Positions 42,933 through 51,606 of a stretch of 64,000 nucleotides of DNA are shown here, piece after piece. The stretch's first letter is position 1, and each line of letters opens with the position of its first letter. The DNA is from Asaia sp037151935. Lineage in GTDB: Bacteria; Pseudomonadota; Alphaproteobacteria; Acetobacterales; Acetobacteraceae. Below the pieces are notes generated by a model that had not been told where the DNA came from, ran no database searches, and saw only the letters and a program-made list of their open reading frames with translations. The position numbers and the translations under genes were made by a program. The stretch spans positions 1,240,001 through 1,304,000 of the forward strand of contig NZ_CP157575.1 in NCBI RefSeq assembly GCF_051628905.1. The letters are read 5' to 3'.

Positions 42933-44012
42933 CTATTCGAGAACCGTTTCGACATCGATTAGATCGAGATCGCGCATCTGGTCGAGATAGGCTTCATAAT
43001 AGGCTTTGTGAGAGGCTCCGACGATTGCGAGCAGTCGCGTGCCGGGTGCGCGAGCCAGCACCTGTCGGATATTAGCGACCATGCGCAGATTTCTCGTCTC
43101 CCAGTAACCGACATAGCGACGCCCATAGTTTTGCGAAGAGGACTCGGCCAATGCCGCGCCCCAATCGGATCGGTAGGCCTGCTCCGCATAGGCAGGCGCG
43201 TTGAAAACACGGTAAAGCTTGAGCAGACCATCGGGCTGGTCGATTTGTGCGTAAAGTACTTTCTCCTCGGCCATTCGCGCCGCCGTAGCGGGATTGTCCC
43301 AGGCTTTCTGCACGGCCGCAGCATAGGCTTTTTCGTCCGGCATCGACCCCATGGACGTTTGATCATCAACGCTCCAGACGCGCTCCAGCCCCAGTCGCGC
43401 CGCCAAGGCTGCACCGATCAGGCCGCTTTCATTCCTGCGTTTCATCCGGGCAGTGAGCTGCGCGACGAGATCGGGCGTCAAACCATCAGCGGCCCGCCGA
43501 TCCATCACCGACAGGCGCAACCATTGAACCAGCGCGGAATTCGGCTCTCCGGCAGCGAGAAAAACCAGCGTCAGCCGACGACGCTGTGCTGGACTGGGCC
43601 GCGAAGGCAAGGCTGCGAGCAGCCGCTCGGCATCTTCATTGGCGGCGACCACGCTCAGCCCAAGCACTCTTCCGGCGGGGGCAGAATCCGGGCAATAGCG
43701 TGCTGCGGCAGAAGCCTGCTCCGCTCCCTGATGGCGCAACGCATCGCAGAGGAGGCCGGAACTATCCTCCGTCGCTATCGCATCCGGGTGCCACGCAGCA
43801 AGTCTGAGCAGAACGGGCTCGAGGCTTTCAGGGCGGAAACGATCGTGAAGCCCTGAAAGATGAGGCGTGCCGAGGACGAGAACCTCATTGTGACGACCAT
43901 GCGGCGAACTGCCCGCGATATAAGGGCGGATTGACGGGTGATAAGGCTGGGCCTGGCCCTCGTGAGAAACTGCCATCAACAGGAACAAGACGATCGTCAC
44001 GGCACGGATCAC
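42933..44012 (-). CDS. exported DUF5694-like (TraB/TIKI-related) protein
   Basis: 359 aa. A signal peptide is present (MIRAVTIVLFLLMAVSHEGQ-A). Two end motifs mark the family: LVLGTPHLSG near residue 45 with PDAIATEDSSG shortly after, and LLAIVGASHKAYYEAYLDQM near 325 followed by DLDLIDVETVL. This start/finish pattern of Gly-Thr-Pro-His and Gly-Ala-Ser-His is that of DUF5694 in the TraB/TIKI metalloprotease-like superfamily. Enzymatic function is not established. Single gene unit. Confidence 0.7.
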   Translation of the reverse strand: MIRAVTIVLFLLMAVSHEGQAQPYHPSIRPYIAGSSPHGRHNEVLVLGTPHLSGLHDRFRPESLEPVLLRLAAWHPDAIATEDSSGLLCDALRHQGAEQASAAARYCPDSAPAGRVLGLSVVAANEDAERLLAALPSRPSPAQRRRLTLVFLAAGEPNSALVQWLRLSVMDRRAADGLTPDLVAQLTARMKRRNESGLIGAALAARLGLERVWSVDDQTSMGSMPDEKAYAAAVQKAWDNPATAARMAEEKVLYAQIDQPDGLLKLYRVFNAPAYAEQAYRSDWGAALAESSSQNYGRRYVGYWETRNLRMVANIRQVLARAPGTRLLAIVGASHKAYYEAYLDQMRDLDLIDVETVLE

Positions 44013-44190
44013 GTCACAAATCCTTCAATGCCTGCACTCACAGACCCGGACCTACGCGTTCCGTATCGATTTGACAACATATTGCGTGATTACCGACTTG
44101 CGCCGGGCGCAAGCCCGACAACAGAGGATACATCCATCCCGCAATTCGGATGACCCTTATGCCTCGCTGACCGACGGTCAGACCTGATCG

Positions 44191-44892
44191 CTACTTCTCG
44201 ATACGATGAATCATCTCATCGAGCGCGCCAACATCGATTTCGAGGGCCCGGAAGGCAGCGCTTGCCGGATTTACGATTTCAATCGTTGTTTTTTCCTCAA
44301 AGCTCAAAACAGCTTTCTGTGCTGAAAACTCGAGAACATGACCGCTGATCTGCGAAGTCTCGTCAAGAAAGTGAAAATGAAAGCCCGGAACAGAAACACG
44401 CCCGAATAATTCGGGCGTCCAGAAGCCGATCAGGCGTCCTGCGATCCCTTCGTGACGATCCACCTTTTGCGACGCGGCAACCTCATCCACGCTACGGCTG
44501 CCACCATCGGCGCGATGAGGACGGCGCAGTATGAGATGCTCGAAACAGCCGCCGATGGAGACCGCCAGAAAGATGTTATCGGGTCGAATAAATCGGCTGA
44601 GCTGCGCCTGCGCATTTTCGTGGTTGATGGACGTCACCGCCCGCTCCTGTTGCGGCGTATAATCCGTCACCTGAATGAAGGGAATCTCGGTTTCGCGCGA
44701 TAGGCAATGCAGTGCCTCACCGGCTGTCGCCTCATGCACCTGTCCTTCATGAATGGTCAGCTCGCCGCTGATTTCAGCAGAACAACCGAGGCCGAACGCC
44801 CGATGCGAGCAGAATGCCGAGAGCGGCGCCTCGCCGCGAAAATGCCCGGCCATCAGGGCGCCGATCGTCGAGAACTGGGTTATTTTGCTCAT
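44191..44892 (-). CDS. budA: alpha-acetolactate decarboxylase
   Basis: 233 aa, normal length. Zinc ligands are visible: His172 and His174 in VPGFHFHFLDE and His185 in ISGHVLEFS. The SIGGCFEHLILRRP block near residue 112 contains the conserved active-site region. Converts acetolactate to acetoin with release of CO2. It lies 21 bases downstream of glsA on the same strand. No acetolactate synthase (budB/alsS) is adjacent, so acetolactate would come from elsewhere. Confidence 0.93.
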   Translation of the reverse strand: MSKITQFSTIGALMAGHFRGEAPLSAFCSHRAFGLGCSAEISGELTIHEGQVHEATAGEALHCLSRETEIPFIQVTDYTPQQERAVTSINHENAQAQLSRFIRPDNIFLAVSIGGCFEHLILRRPHRADGGSRSVDEVAASQKVDRHEGIAGRLIGFWTPELFGRVSVPGFHFHFLDETSQISGHVLEFSAQKAVLSFEEKTTIEIVNPASAAFRALEIDVGALDEMIHRIEK

Positions 44893-44913
44893 GCGACTTT
44901 TCCTTCTGACAGA

Positions 44914-45873
44914 TCAGGTAATTTTCTGAACCGAGAGCGGAAACGGGTTAAAGACCGACCAGCCCGTTTTCTGCACCAGTTTCTCCAGCGCCAGAGTGCC
45001 GAGCAGCGAGTTGCCCTGAGCGTTCAGCCCCGGCGACCAGACCGCAACCGAGGCAAGACCCGGCGCAATGGCCAGAATGCCGCCGCCCACGCCGGATTTG
45101 CCGGGCAACCCCACCCGGATCGCAAAGGCGCCTGAACCGTCATAATGGCCGCACATCATCATCAGCGCCATGATCGTGCGCGTATTGGACACGGAGGTGA
45201 CCATACGACCCGAATGCAGATCCACCCCGCCTGTCATGAGATAGCCGCCAATACCTGCAAGCTGGCGGCAGGACATGGTCAGGGCACATTGGTGGAAATA
45301 AAGATCGAGCGTGTCTTCGATCGGGTTTCGGATGTTGCCGAAAGTGCGCATGTAATTGGCCAGAGCCGCGTTACGAAACCCGGTCTCACGCTCCTGCTGC
45401 GCCATGTTCTCGTCGATAAAGAGGCCTTCCGGCGCGCCGGATTGTGAAAGGGCGAAATCGAGCAGAGCCTGCCGGGCCCCCAGCCGACCAAGCTGCGACA
45501 CCAGAATATCAGAAATCACGATCGCCCCGGCATTGATGAACGGGTTACGGGGGATTCCCTGCTCGCTTTCGAGCTGCACAATGGAGTTGAAGGCGCTGCC
45601 TGATGGCTCTTGCCGCACACGGGTCCACAGCGCGCTGCCCTCAAGCGTAATCGCAAGCGTCAGCCCAAAGACCTTTGACAGACTCTGGATCGAAAACGCC
45701 TCATCGGCATCGCCCGCCACATGCGCGCCGCCACCGGCATCCATAACGGCAATGCCGAATTTCCCCGGATCGACACAGGCCAGAGGCGGAATGTAATCGG
45801 CGACGTGACCGCGTTCGGTAATGCCACGCATGTCATGCGCGATTTCGGCAACGATGCTGTCGAGATCGGCCAT
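44914..45873 (-). CDS. glsA: glutaminase A
   Basis: 319 aa serine-dependent glutaminase with a beta-lactamase-like fold. Catalytic SxxK is SLSK at residues 64-67. The later blocks NPFINAGAIVISD, MTCGHYDGSG-like (ALMMMCGHYDGSGAFAIRVG) and LPGKSGVGGGILAIAPG are family-specific. Releases ammonia from glutamine. Paired in an apparent operon with acetolactate decarboxylase; divergent from mntR. Confidence 0.95.
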   Translation of the reverse strand: MADLDSIVAEIAHDMRGITERGHVADYIPPLACVDPGKFGIAVMDAGGGAHVAGDADEAFSIQSLSKVFGLTLAITLEGSALWTRVRQEPSGSAFNSIVQLESEQGIPRNPFINAGAIVISDILVSQLGRLGARQALLDFALSQSGAPEGLFIDENMAQQERETGFRNAALANYMRTFGNIRNPIEDTLDLYFHQCALTMSCRQLAGIGGYLMTGGVDLHSGRMVTSVSNTRTIMALMMMCGHYDGSGAFAIRVGLPGKSGVGGGILAIAPGLASVAVWSPGLNAQGNSLLGTLALEKLVQKTGWSVFNPFPLSVQKIT

Positions 45874-46013
45874 ATCCTGTCCTTCCTGCCTGGCGCCTTA
45901 TCGGGTGGCACAGACATGACATGGCGAGGCCAGCCAGACAACGCCTCCGCCGTATCAGGCCGGTTGAGATCGACCGCCTAATCTGCGATGACGGCATCAT
46001 GACAGGCGGCATC

Positions 46014-46511
46014 ATGAAACCCAGCGATCATACGGACGAGCCCAGGGCAATGTCGGAGGTCACACTTCCTGACGTGGATACGCAATCCGAAGGGTTCCGC
46101 CTCAATCGTGCGGCCCGGCGCAATGCGCTGATCGAGGATTATGTCGAACTGATTGCCGATCTTCTGGCTGAAGGTCGGGAGGCAAGACAGGTCGATATCG
46201 CCACCCGTCTGGGTGTGTCGCAGCCCACTGTCGCCAAGATGCTGACGCGCCTGTCGAGCGAGGGCTACGTGCATCGCCGCCCCTATCGCGGTGTCTTTCT
46301 GACCGAGAAAGGGCAGAGCGTGGCCGATGAGGCCAAGAACCGTCATCGCATCGTCGAGAGTTTTCTTCGCGCTCTCGGCATCAGCGAGGAGACCCTGCGC
46401 GTCGACGCCGAAGGGATCGAGCATTATGTCAGCGACGAAACACTCGCCGCCTTCGACCGCGCCCTTGCCCGCGGGCTAGGCTCCCTCACTGCCCCGCCTG
46501 ATGGAGGCTGA
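46014..46511 (+). CDS. mntR: manganese-responsive regulator MntR (DtxR family)
   Basis: 165 aa from ATG 46014 (AGG eight bases upstream; ATG 45999 and 46050 are alternatives). The winged helix carries VDIATRLGVSQPTVAKMLTR, followed by EGYVHRRPYRGVFLTEKGQ. The C-terminal dimerisation and metal domain has RHRIVESFLRALGI and DAEGIEHYVSDETL, with metal-binding His and Glu. It represses Mn importers when Mn is plentiful. mntH lies 1.1 kb downstream, behind a minus-strand methyltransferase gene; candidate operator motifs are near mntH and the following TonB receptor. Confidence 0.9.
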   Translation: MKPSDHTDEPRAMSEVTLPDVDTQSEGFRLNRAARRNALIEDYVELIADLLAEGREARQVDIATRLGVSQPTVAKMLTRLSSEGYVHRRPYRGVFLTEKGQSVADEAKNRHRIVESFLRALGISEETLRVDAEGIEHYVSDETLAAFDRALARGLGSLTAPPDGG

Positions 46512-47366
46512 TCAGGAATCGCCAATCCGGGCTTCGAACAGGGCCGCCCCGCAGAGCCGCGACCCACGCGTCAGAAGTGCATGGACACGCGATACACAGC
46601 TTGCACCCCAACTAATATCGCGCGCCAGATCGCATTCCTCACGCAGCACGAGACCGGGAAGCCGCAGCGACACCTCCTGCGGACTACGCAGGCTCCAGTC
46701 GAAATGCGCTCCTGTCTGACGCACGCTCGGATTGCTGTGCGCGTGCTTGGAGACGAAAGGCGAGACATAGTCGAACAGAATGCCGAGCGGTGCGTTTCTC
46801 GCGGCGGCGAAATCCCTGATTCTGGTGAGCAGACGCCACACCATCTCGGGTGGCAGATACATCAGTACACCCTCGGCGAAAAACAGAATGGGCTGGCCGG
46901 GGCTGTGCGGCAAGGCATCGAGCCACAATCCCGGCTCATCGCTTACCAGCCCGGTGCCGATCATCCCCTGCTGCCGGACCCGCTCGCGCAGAGCCAGGAT
47001 TTCGGGCAGTTCGATATCGTACCATAGCGCCGCATCGATATTGTTCAGGCGGTTCTGACGCATATCCAGCCCCGATCCAAAACTCAGACAGAGCGTGCCC
47101 GGATGACGCGCCAGCCAGGTTTCGATGACACTGTCGAACCATCTCGCGCGCAAAATGGTCCCGCGCATCGATTTCCGATCGGCGGCAAAGCGTGACGGAT
47201 CGAAACCCAGCCGCGCCGCCACCGCCTCTGCCGTGCGGTCACGAAACCCGAGATCGGGCGCCAGTTCGGGGGCAAGAACACGCGCCGCCAGCGTAATCAG
47301 CATGGTTTCTGGAACACCACGCAGCGTTGCCAATGAGACGTCTGAGACAGGGGCGGTGCATAACAT
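46512..47366 (-). CDS. class I methyltransferase of the LCMT/TcmP family
   Basis: 284 aa; ATG 47366 has AAGGAG nine bases upstream. The SAM-binding region is TLCLSFGSGLDMRQNRLN and the block ALWYDIELPEILALR is typical of leucine carboxyl methyltransferase/TcmP-type O-methyltransferases. ILFFAEGVLMYLPPEMVWRL follows. Substrate unknown. It is convergent with mntR (stop to stop with no gap) and divergent from mntH. Confidence 0.8.
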   Translation of the reverse strand: MLCTAPVSDVSLATLRGVPETMLITLAARVLAPELAPDLGFRDRTAEAVAARLGFDPSRFAADRKSMRGTILRARWFDSVIETWLARHPGTLCLSFGSGLDMRQNRLNNIDAALWYDIELPEILALRERVRQQGMIGTGLVSDEPGLWLDALPHSPGQPILFFAEGVLMYLPPEMVWRLLTRIRDFAAARNAPLGILFDYVSPFVSKHAHSNPSVRQTGAHFDWSLRSPQEVSLRLPGLVLREECDLARDISWGASCVSRVHALLTRGSRLCGAALFEARIGDS

Positions 47367-47567
47367 GGCGAAACACTCCTTGCTGTAGCGCAATCCAGGC
47401 TCTTTATGCGAATCGTTCTCATTTAACGCTATCGCCTTAACACCTTAAACGCCAGACCTGTTCCCTTAGGGCAACAGATCGCAGCAGCCCCGCCATTGAC
47501 AGAGGGCAAAAGCCAACCACTTCATCAACAGGACGTTATCGGTCCAGAATAATCGCTTTCGATTAAT

Positions 47568-47584
47568 ATAGCATATTGCATATT
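47568..47584. promoter_or_regulatory. candidate MntR operator upstream of mntH
   Basis: ATAGCATATTGCATATT at 47568-47584, containing a tandem GCATATT repeat, 29 bases before the mntH ATG. It matches the perfect palindrome at the following TonB receptor (49098-49111) apart from two single-base insertions, and it has the ATAGC half-site of the enterobacterial MntR box. Confidence 0.55.
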
Positions 47585-47612
47585 GATAAGCCTTAGGTTT
47601 GAGTAGCGCCCC

Positions 47613-49028
47613 ATGTCATGCCCCCCGCCCGCACAGGGAACCTGCCCCAACCAGACCGGAACCGAAGACATCGGAACCGACCGATCCGGCCTAAAGCGCA
47701 CGCCATGGCGCTTTACGCGCGCGCTCGGCGCCGACGGGCACAGCCTGCCTGAAGTCTTCTCGTCCATCCGTGTGGCGCCTGAAGGCGCAGGCTGGCTAAG
47801 ACGTTTTCTGTCATTTGTCGGACCGGGCTATATGGTGGCCGTGGGGTATATGGACCCCGGCAACTGGGCGACCGACCTGCAGGGCGGGGCGCAATTCGGC
47901 TATACCCTGCTTTCGGTCATCATGATTTCGAACCTGATGGCCATATTGCTGCAGGCTCTCGCCGCACGACTGGGCATCGTGACCGGACGCGATCTGGCAC
48001 AGGCCTGCCGCGATCATTTCTCTCCCGCCATATCTTTCGTTCTGTGGTTTACCTGCGAACTGGCCATCATCGCCTGCGATCTGGCCGAAGTCATAGGCAC
48101 GGCGGTGGCGCTGCAATTGCTGTTTCATATCCCGCTGCTTTTCGGCGCGCTGATATCGGCATTCGACGCGCTGATTGTGCTGCTTCTGATGAATCGCGGG
48201 TTCCGTTATCTCGAAGCGTTCATCATCGCGCTTCTGAGCGTCATCGCCGTATGTTTTGGCGTGCAGATAATAGCCGCCTCCCCTCCTGTGGCCTCGGTTC
48301 TGGGCGGCTTCCTGCCACGGGCCAGCGTCGTCACCAACCCCGCGATGCTCTACATCGCCATCGGGATTATCGGTGCGACGGTCATGCCGCATAATCTCTA
48401 TCTGCATTCCTCCATTGTCCAGACACGCGATTACAGGCGTAACGATGCGGGCCGCAAGGATGCGCTACGCTGGGCAACGCTCGACAGCACCGTGGCCCTC
48501 ATGCTGGCGCTGTTTATCAACGCCGCCATTCTCATCGTGTCTGCCGCTGCTTTCCACGGCACCGGCCATCAGGATGTGGCTGAGATAGAAGACGCCTATC
48601 GCCTGCTCTCTCCGGTTCTGGGCATGGGCATCGCCTCGACGCTTTTCGCCATTGCGCTTCTGGCGGCAGGTACCAATTCCACCATCACCGGCACACTGGC
48701 CGGACAGATCGTGATGGAAGGTTTTCTGCACCTCACCATCCCGCATTGGGCGCGTCGTCTGATCACGCGCGGCCTGGCCATTCTGCCCGTCATCGCCGTG
48801 ACAGCTCTCTACGGCGATCATGGCGTAGGCAAGCTGCTTATTTTCAGCCAGGTCGTGCTGTCGCTACAACTTCCCTTTGCTGTCATCCCGCTGGTGATGT
48901 TCGTGTCCGACAGACGCAAGATGGGCCGCTTTACGATCTCTCCCGGCATGAAGGCTCTTTCGTGGGCTGTGGCTGCAATCATCCTGCTTCTCAACTTCAA
49001 ACTGCTCTACGACACCCTCGCCGCCTGA
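47613..49028 (+). CDS. mntH: NRAMP-family Mn2+ transporter MntH
   Basis: 471 aa with about eleven helices after a 60-residue polar N-terminus. The metal-binding motif DPGN is at residues 81-84 and the second, MPHNLYLHS, near 258. Inner-membrane proton-coupled uptake of manganese (and iron). The operator-like motif just upstream and mntR nearby indicate manganese control. The TonB receptor gene follows 47 bases after its stop. Confidence 0.95.
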   Translation: MSCPPPAQGTCPNQTGTEDIGTDRSGLKRTPWRFTRALGADGHSLPEVFSSIRVAPEGAGWLRRFLSFVGPGYMVAVGYMDPGNWATDLQGGAQFGYTLLSVIMISNLMAILLQALAARLGIVTGRDLAQACRDHFSPAISFVLWFTCELAIIACDLAEVIGTAVALQLLFHIPLLFGALISAFDALIVLLLMNRGFRYLEAFIIALLSVIAVCFGVQIIAASPPVASVLGGFLPRASVVTNPAMLYIAIGIIGATVMPHNLYLHSSIVQTRDYRRNDAGRKDALRWATLDSTVALMLALFINAAILIVSAAAFHGTGHQDVAEIEDAYRLLSPVLGMGIASTLFAIALLAAGTNSTITGTLAGQIVMEGFLHLTIPHWARRLITRGLAILPVIAVTALYGDHGVGKLLIFSQVVLSLQLPFAVIPLVMFVSDRRKMGRFTISPGMKALSWAVAAIILLLNFKLLYDTLAA

Positions 49029-49075
49029 GGCGAGGCTCTCCTTTCCCCTTCTGAAACGCGTTGAAAGACCAAGCC

Positions 49076-51511
49076 ATGCCCCCTTACGTTTCGCAATATA
49101 GCAATTGCTATTCAAAAAAGCTTAAGGGATTCCTTAAAACATCTGCTTATTTTCGTTCCGTAAGCGCGCTCGCCCCGGTTTTCCTCAAGCCGGTTTTGAT
49201 GGGATCGGTTCTCGCCGGGCCGTGCCTTCTGTGTCTTGCAACAGCAGAGGCAAAAGCGGCGGATGGGAAGACGCAAAACGGGCGAGCGTTGACGGCAGCA
49301 TCGCCGCAGGAGGTGCAGAAGGCAAAACCCATGCCCGATCCGCACTCATCGCGCGCGACGACAAGCCCGTCCGCTTCGACAAAATCACCTCCTGCAATTG
49401 CTTCGTCGAACGCACAGAAAAGGGCTGACAGCGCCCCGCCGCGCTCGCCCGCAGCGGGCGGTCAGGCGACGGCACAGCTGCCGCCCGGTCGGGAAGATAT
49501 CACAGTGACCGCCCATCTCGATCAGGTGCGCGGGCGCATTGCGCCGGGTCTGGGCGCCGTCTCGTACGGTATCGATCAGAGGCAGATACAGGTCACGCCG
49601 GGAGGCGAAAACGCCGCCTTCAGCCAGATTTTGCTGCGCCTGCCGGGTGTGGTGATGGACTCCTATGGCGAGGTTCATGTCCGTGGCGAACACGGCGGGC
49701 TGACCTATCGCGTTAACGGTGTATTGCTGCCTGAGGGGCTTAACGGCTTCGGACAGGAACTCGACAGCCGTATCATCCAGTCCGTCGATCTGCTGACGGG
49801 CACGCTACCTGCCCAGTTCGGCTTTCGCACCTCGGGCGTGGTGGATGTGAAGACCAAGACGGGCGATACTCTGAAGAACAATCAGGTTTCGCTCTATGGG
49901 GGGAGCTACAACACGTTCATCCCCTCTTTGCAGCTTGGCGGATCGAAGGATCGCTGGGATTATTTCGTTACAGCCTCCTATAACCGCAACGATATCGGCA
50001 TCGAGAACCCGACAAATGCTTTCCGGGCGACCCATGATTTCACCCAGCAGGAAAAAGGCTTCGGCTATCTGGCCTATCAGCTCGATGACGAAAGCCGTGT
50101 CAGTCTTCTGACCAGCGCCTCCTATTCGGACTTTCAACTACCCAACACGACCGGTCTGCCGATCCTCTACCAGTCCTCCACGATAGCTCCCGACGATCAG
50201 GGCATCCAATCGCGTCTGCTACGCAATGGACAGACCGAGCAGAACTACTATGCCGTGCTGTCCTATCAGCGCAGCACCGACAAGATGAACCTGCAGGTTT
50301 CGCCCTATTTCCGCTATGGCCGTATCGGTTATCGCAACGATCCAAATCGCGATCTCGCCTTTTCCGGCATCTCGCAACATGAGGTGAACGACTTCACGAC
50401 AGGCGGGCTGCAATTCGACACCTCCTATGACATCGCCCCCCATCACGTGCTGCGCTTCGGTCTGCTCGGGCAATATACTTCCGAGCGCCTCGACACGAAC
50501 ACGCTGGCCTTCCCGATCGACGAGGCAGGCGAGCAGAGTTCAATCGATCCGAGACGGATCATCGATAACAGTGGAAATTGGGCAGTCGAGGCGGGCGCCT
50601 ATATCCAGGACGAATTCCACATCACGCCCAAGCTAACGTTCAACTATGGGCTGCGCTACGACCGCTTCGCCTCATCGTTCCATAATGAGGGTCAGCTCAG
50701 CCCACGCGCCAATATGGTCTGGAAGGCGTCGAAAACGACCACGGTCCATTTCGGCTATTCGCGCTTTTTCGCACCGCCCTCGCCGCAATATATTTCGGAT
50801 GCGACGCTCGCCAAATTTGCCGGCACCACGAATGAGCCGCAGACAATGCAGAATACGCCGACGAGGGTGGAGAAATCGCATTACGTCGATGTCGGCATTC
50901 TTCAGCATGTGACCCGCGATTACCAGATCACGATCGATGCCTATGGCAAATGGGCGCATGATCAGGGCGATCTGGGACAATTCGGCCGGGCGGTCATTCT
51001 CGCGCCGTTCAGCTATCGTCGCGGCCGGGTCTATGGCGCCGAAATCGGCAATTCCTGGCGACATGGCGGCTGGTCGGTCTATGGCAATTTCTCTTTCGTC
51101 AAAACCTGGGCGAAAGACATCAACTCGGCGCAATATCAGTTCGAAGTCGCCGAACTGGATTACGTCAGGCGCCATGGCATCCAGCTCGATCACCAAGGCG
51201 AATTCACCTCATCGGCAGGCGTGTCCTACGCCAACAAGCATGACATGGCCTATCTCGATTTTCTCTACGGCTACGGCCTGCGCAGTGGCTTTGCCAATCT
51301 GGAAAAACAGCCGTCTTATGCCGTGTTCAACATCGGCTATGCCCATACTTTTACCAAGGTGCCGGTCGGACATAGCCTCAAGCTGCGCGCCGACGTGGTC
51401 AACCTGTTCGACCATCGCTACCAGATCCGCGATGGCAGCGGCGTGGGGGTCACTCAGGCGCAATACGGACAAAGGCGCGGCACGTTCTTCTCGGTGGTCA
51501 GCAGCTTCTGA
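49076..51511 (+). CDS. TonB-dependent receptor linked to mntH, probable manganese/metal receptor
   Basis: 811 aa from the ATG at 49076; TTG 49061 and ATG 49199 are alternatives. The first gives a long basic N-region followed by a hydrophobic signal core (VLMGSVLAGPCLLCLATAEA-KA). An Ala/Ser/Pro-rich spacer runs to about residue 135, then the plug (REDITVTAHLDQVRG; FSQILLRLPGVVMDSYGEVH; GTLPAQFGFRTSGVVDVKTK) and a barrel ending in RGTFFSVVSSF. It follows mntH by 47 bases on the same strand, and a perfect ATAGCAATTGCTAT palindrome sits at its 5' end. A role in Mn uptake across the outer membrane is inferred from this context alone. Confidence 0.85.
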   Translation: MPPYVSQYSNCYSKKLKGFLKTSAYFRSVSALAPVFLKPVLMGSVLAGPCLLCLATAEAKAADGKTQNGRALTAASPQEVQKAKPMPDPHSSRATTSPSASTKSPPAIASSNAQKRADSAPPRSPAAGGQATAQLPPGREDITVTAHLDQVRGRIAPGLGAVSYGIDQRQIQVTPGGENAAFSQILLRLPGVVMDSYGEVHVRGEHGGLTYRVNGVLLPEGLNGFGQELDSRIIQSVDLLTGTLPAQFGFRTSGVVDVKTKTGDTLKNNQVSLYGGSYNTFIPSLQLGGSKDRWDYFVTASYNRNDIGIENPTNAFRATHDFTQQEKGFGYLAYQLDDESRVSLLTSASYSDFQLPNTTGLPILYQSSTIAPDDQGIQSRLLRNGQTEQNYYAVLSYQRSTDKMNLQVSPYFRYGRIGYRNDPNRDLAFSGISQHEVNDFTTGGLQFDTSYDIAPHHVLRFGLLGQYTSERLDTNTLAFPIDEAGEQSSIDPRRIIDNSGNWAVEAGAYIQDEFHITPKLTFNYGLRYDRFASSFHNEGQLSPRANMVWKASKTTTVHFGYSRFFAPPSPQYISDATLAKFAGTTNEPQTMQNTPTRVEKSHYVDVGILQHVTRDYQITIDAYGKWAHDQGDLGQFGRAVILAPFSYRRGRVYGAEIGNSWRHGGWSVYGNFSFVKTWAKDINSAQYQFEVAELDYVRRHGIQLDHQGEFTSSAGVSYANKHDMAYLDFLYGYGLRSGFANLEKQPSYAVFNIGYAHTFTKVPVGHSLKLRADVVNLFDHRYQIRDGSGVGVTQAQYGQRRGTFFSVVSSF
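49098..49111. promoter_or_regulatory. candidate MntR box at the start of the TonB receptor gene
   Basis: Perfect 14-bp palindrome ATAGCAATTGCTAT, flanked by AAT and TC. It has the ATAGC-N4-GCTAT form of known MntR boxes. It lies inside the first codons if translation starts at 49076, so either the start is further downstream or the site works as an intragenic operator. Confidence 0.6.
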
Positions 51512-51606
51512 TCGGCTTCACGCAGATATGAGGGAGCGATTCGGGCGTTGGAAAGGTTCATGCGTATATGGTGGCAGGCGCTGCCCATAATACGGAGAAC
51601 CGCCCG

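Noticed and set aside
43938..44153. 71-codon plus-strand frame upstream of the acetolactate decarboxylase stop
   Set aside because: Half of it is antisense to the DUF5694-like gene; no ribosome site, no protein-like pattern.
44167..44181. CTGACC-GAC-GGTCAG hairpin after budA
   Set aside because: Three-base loop and no U-tract; could be chance. Not called as terminator.
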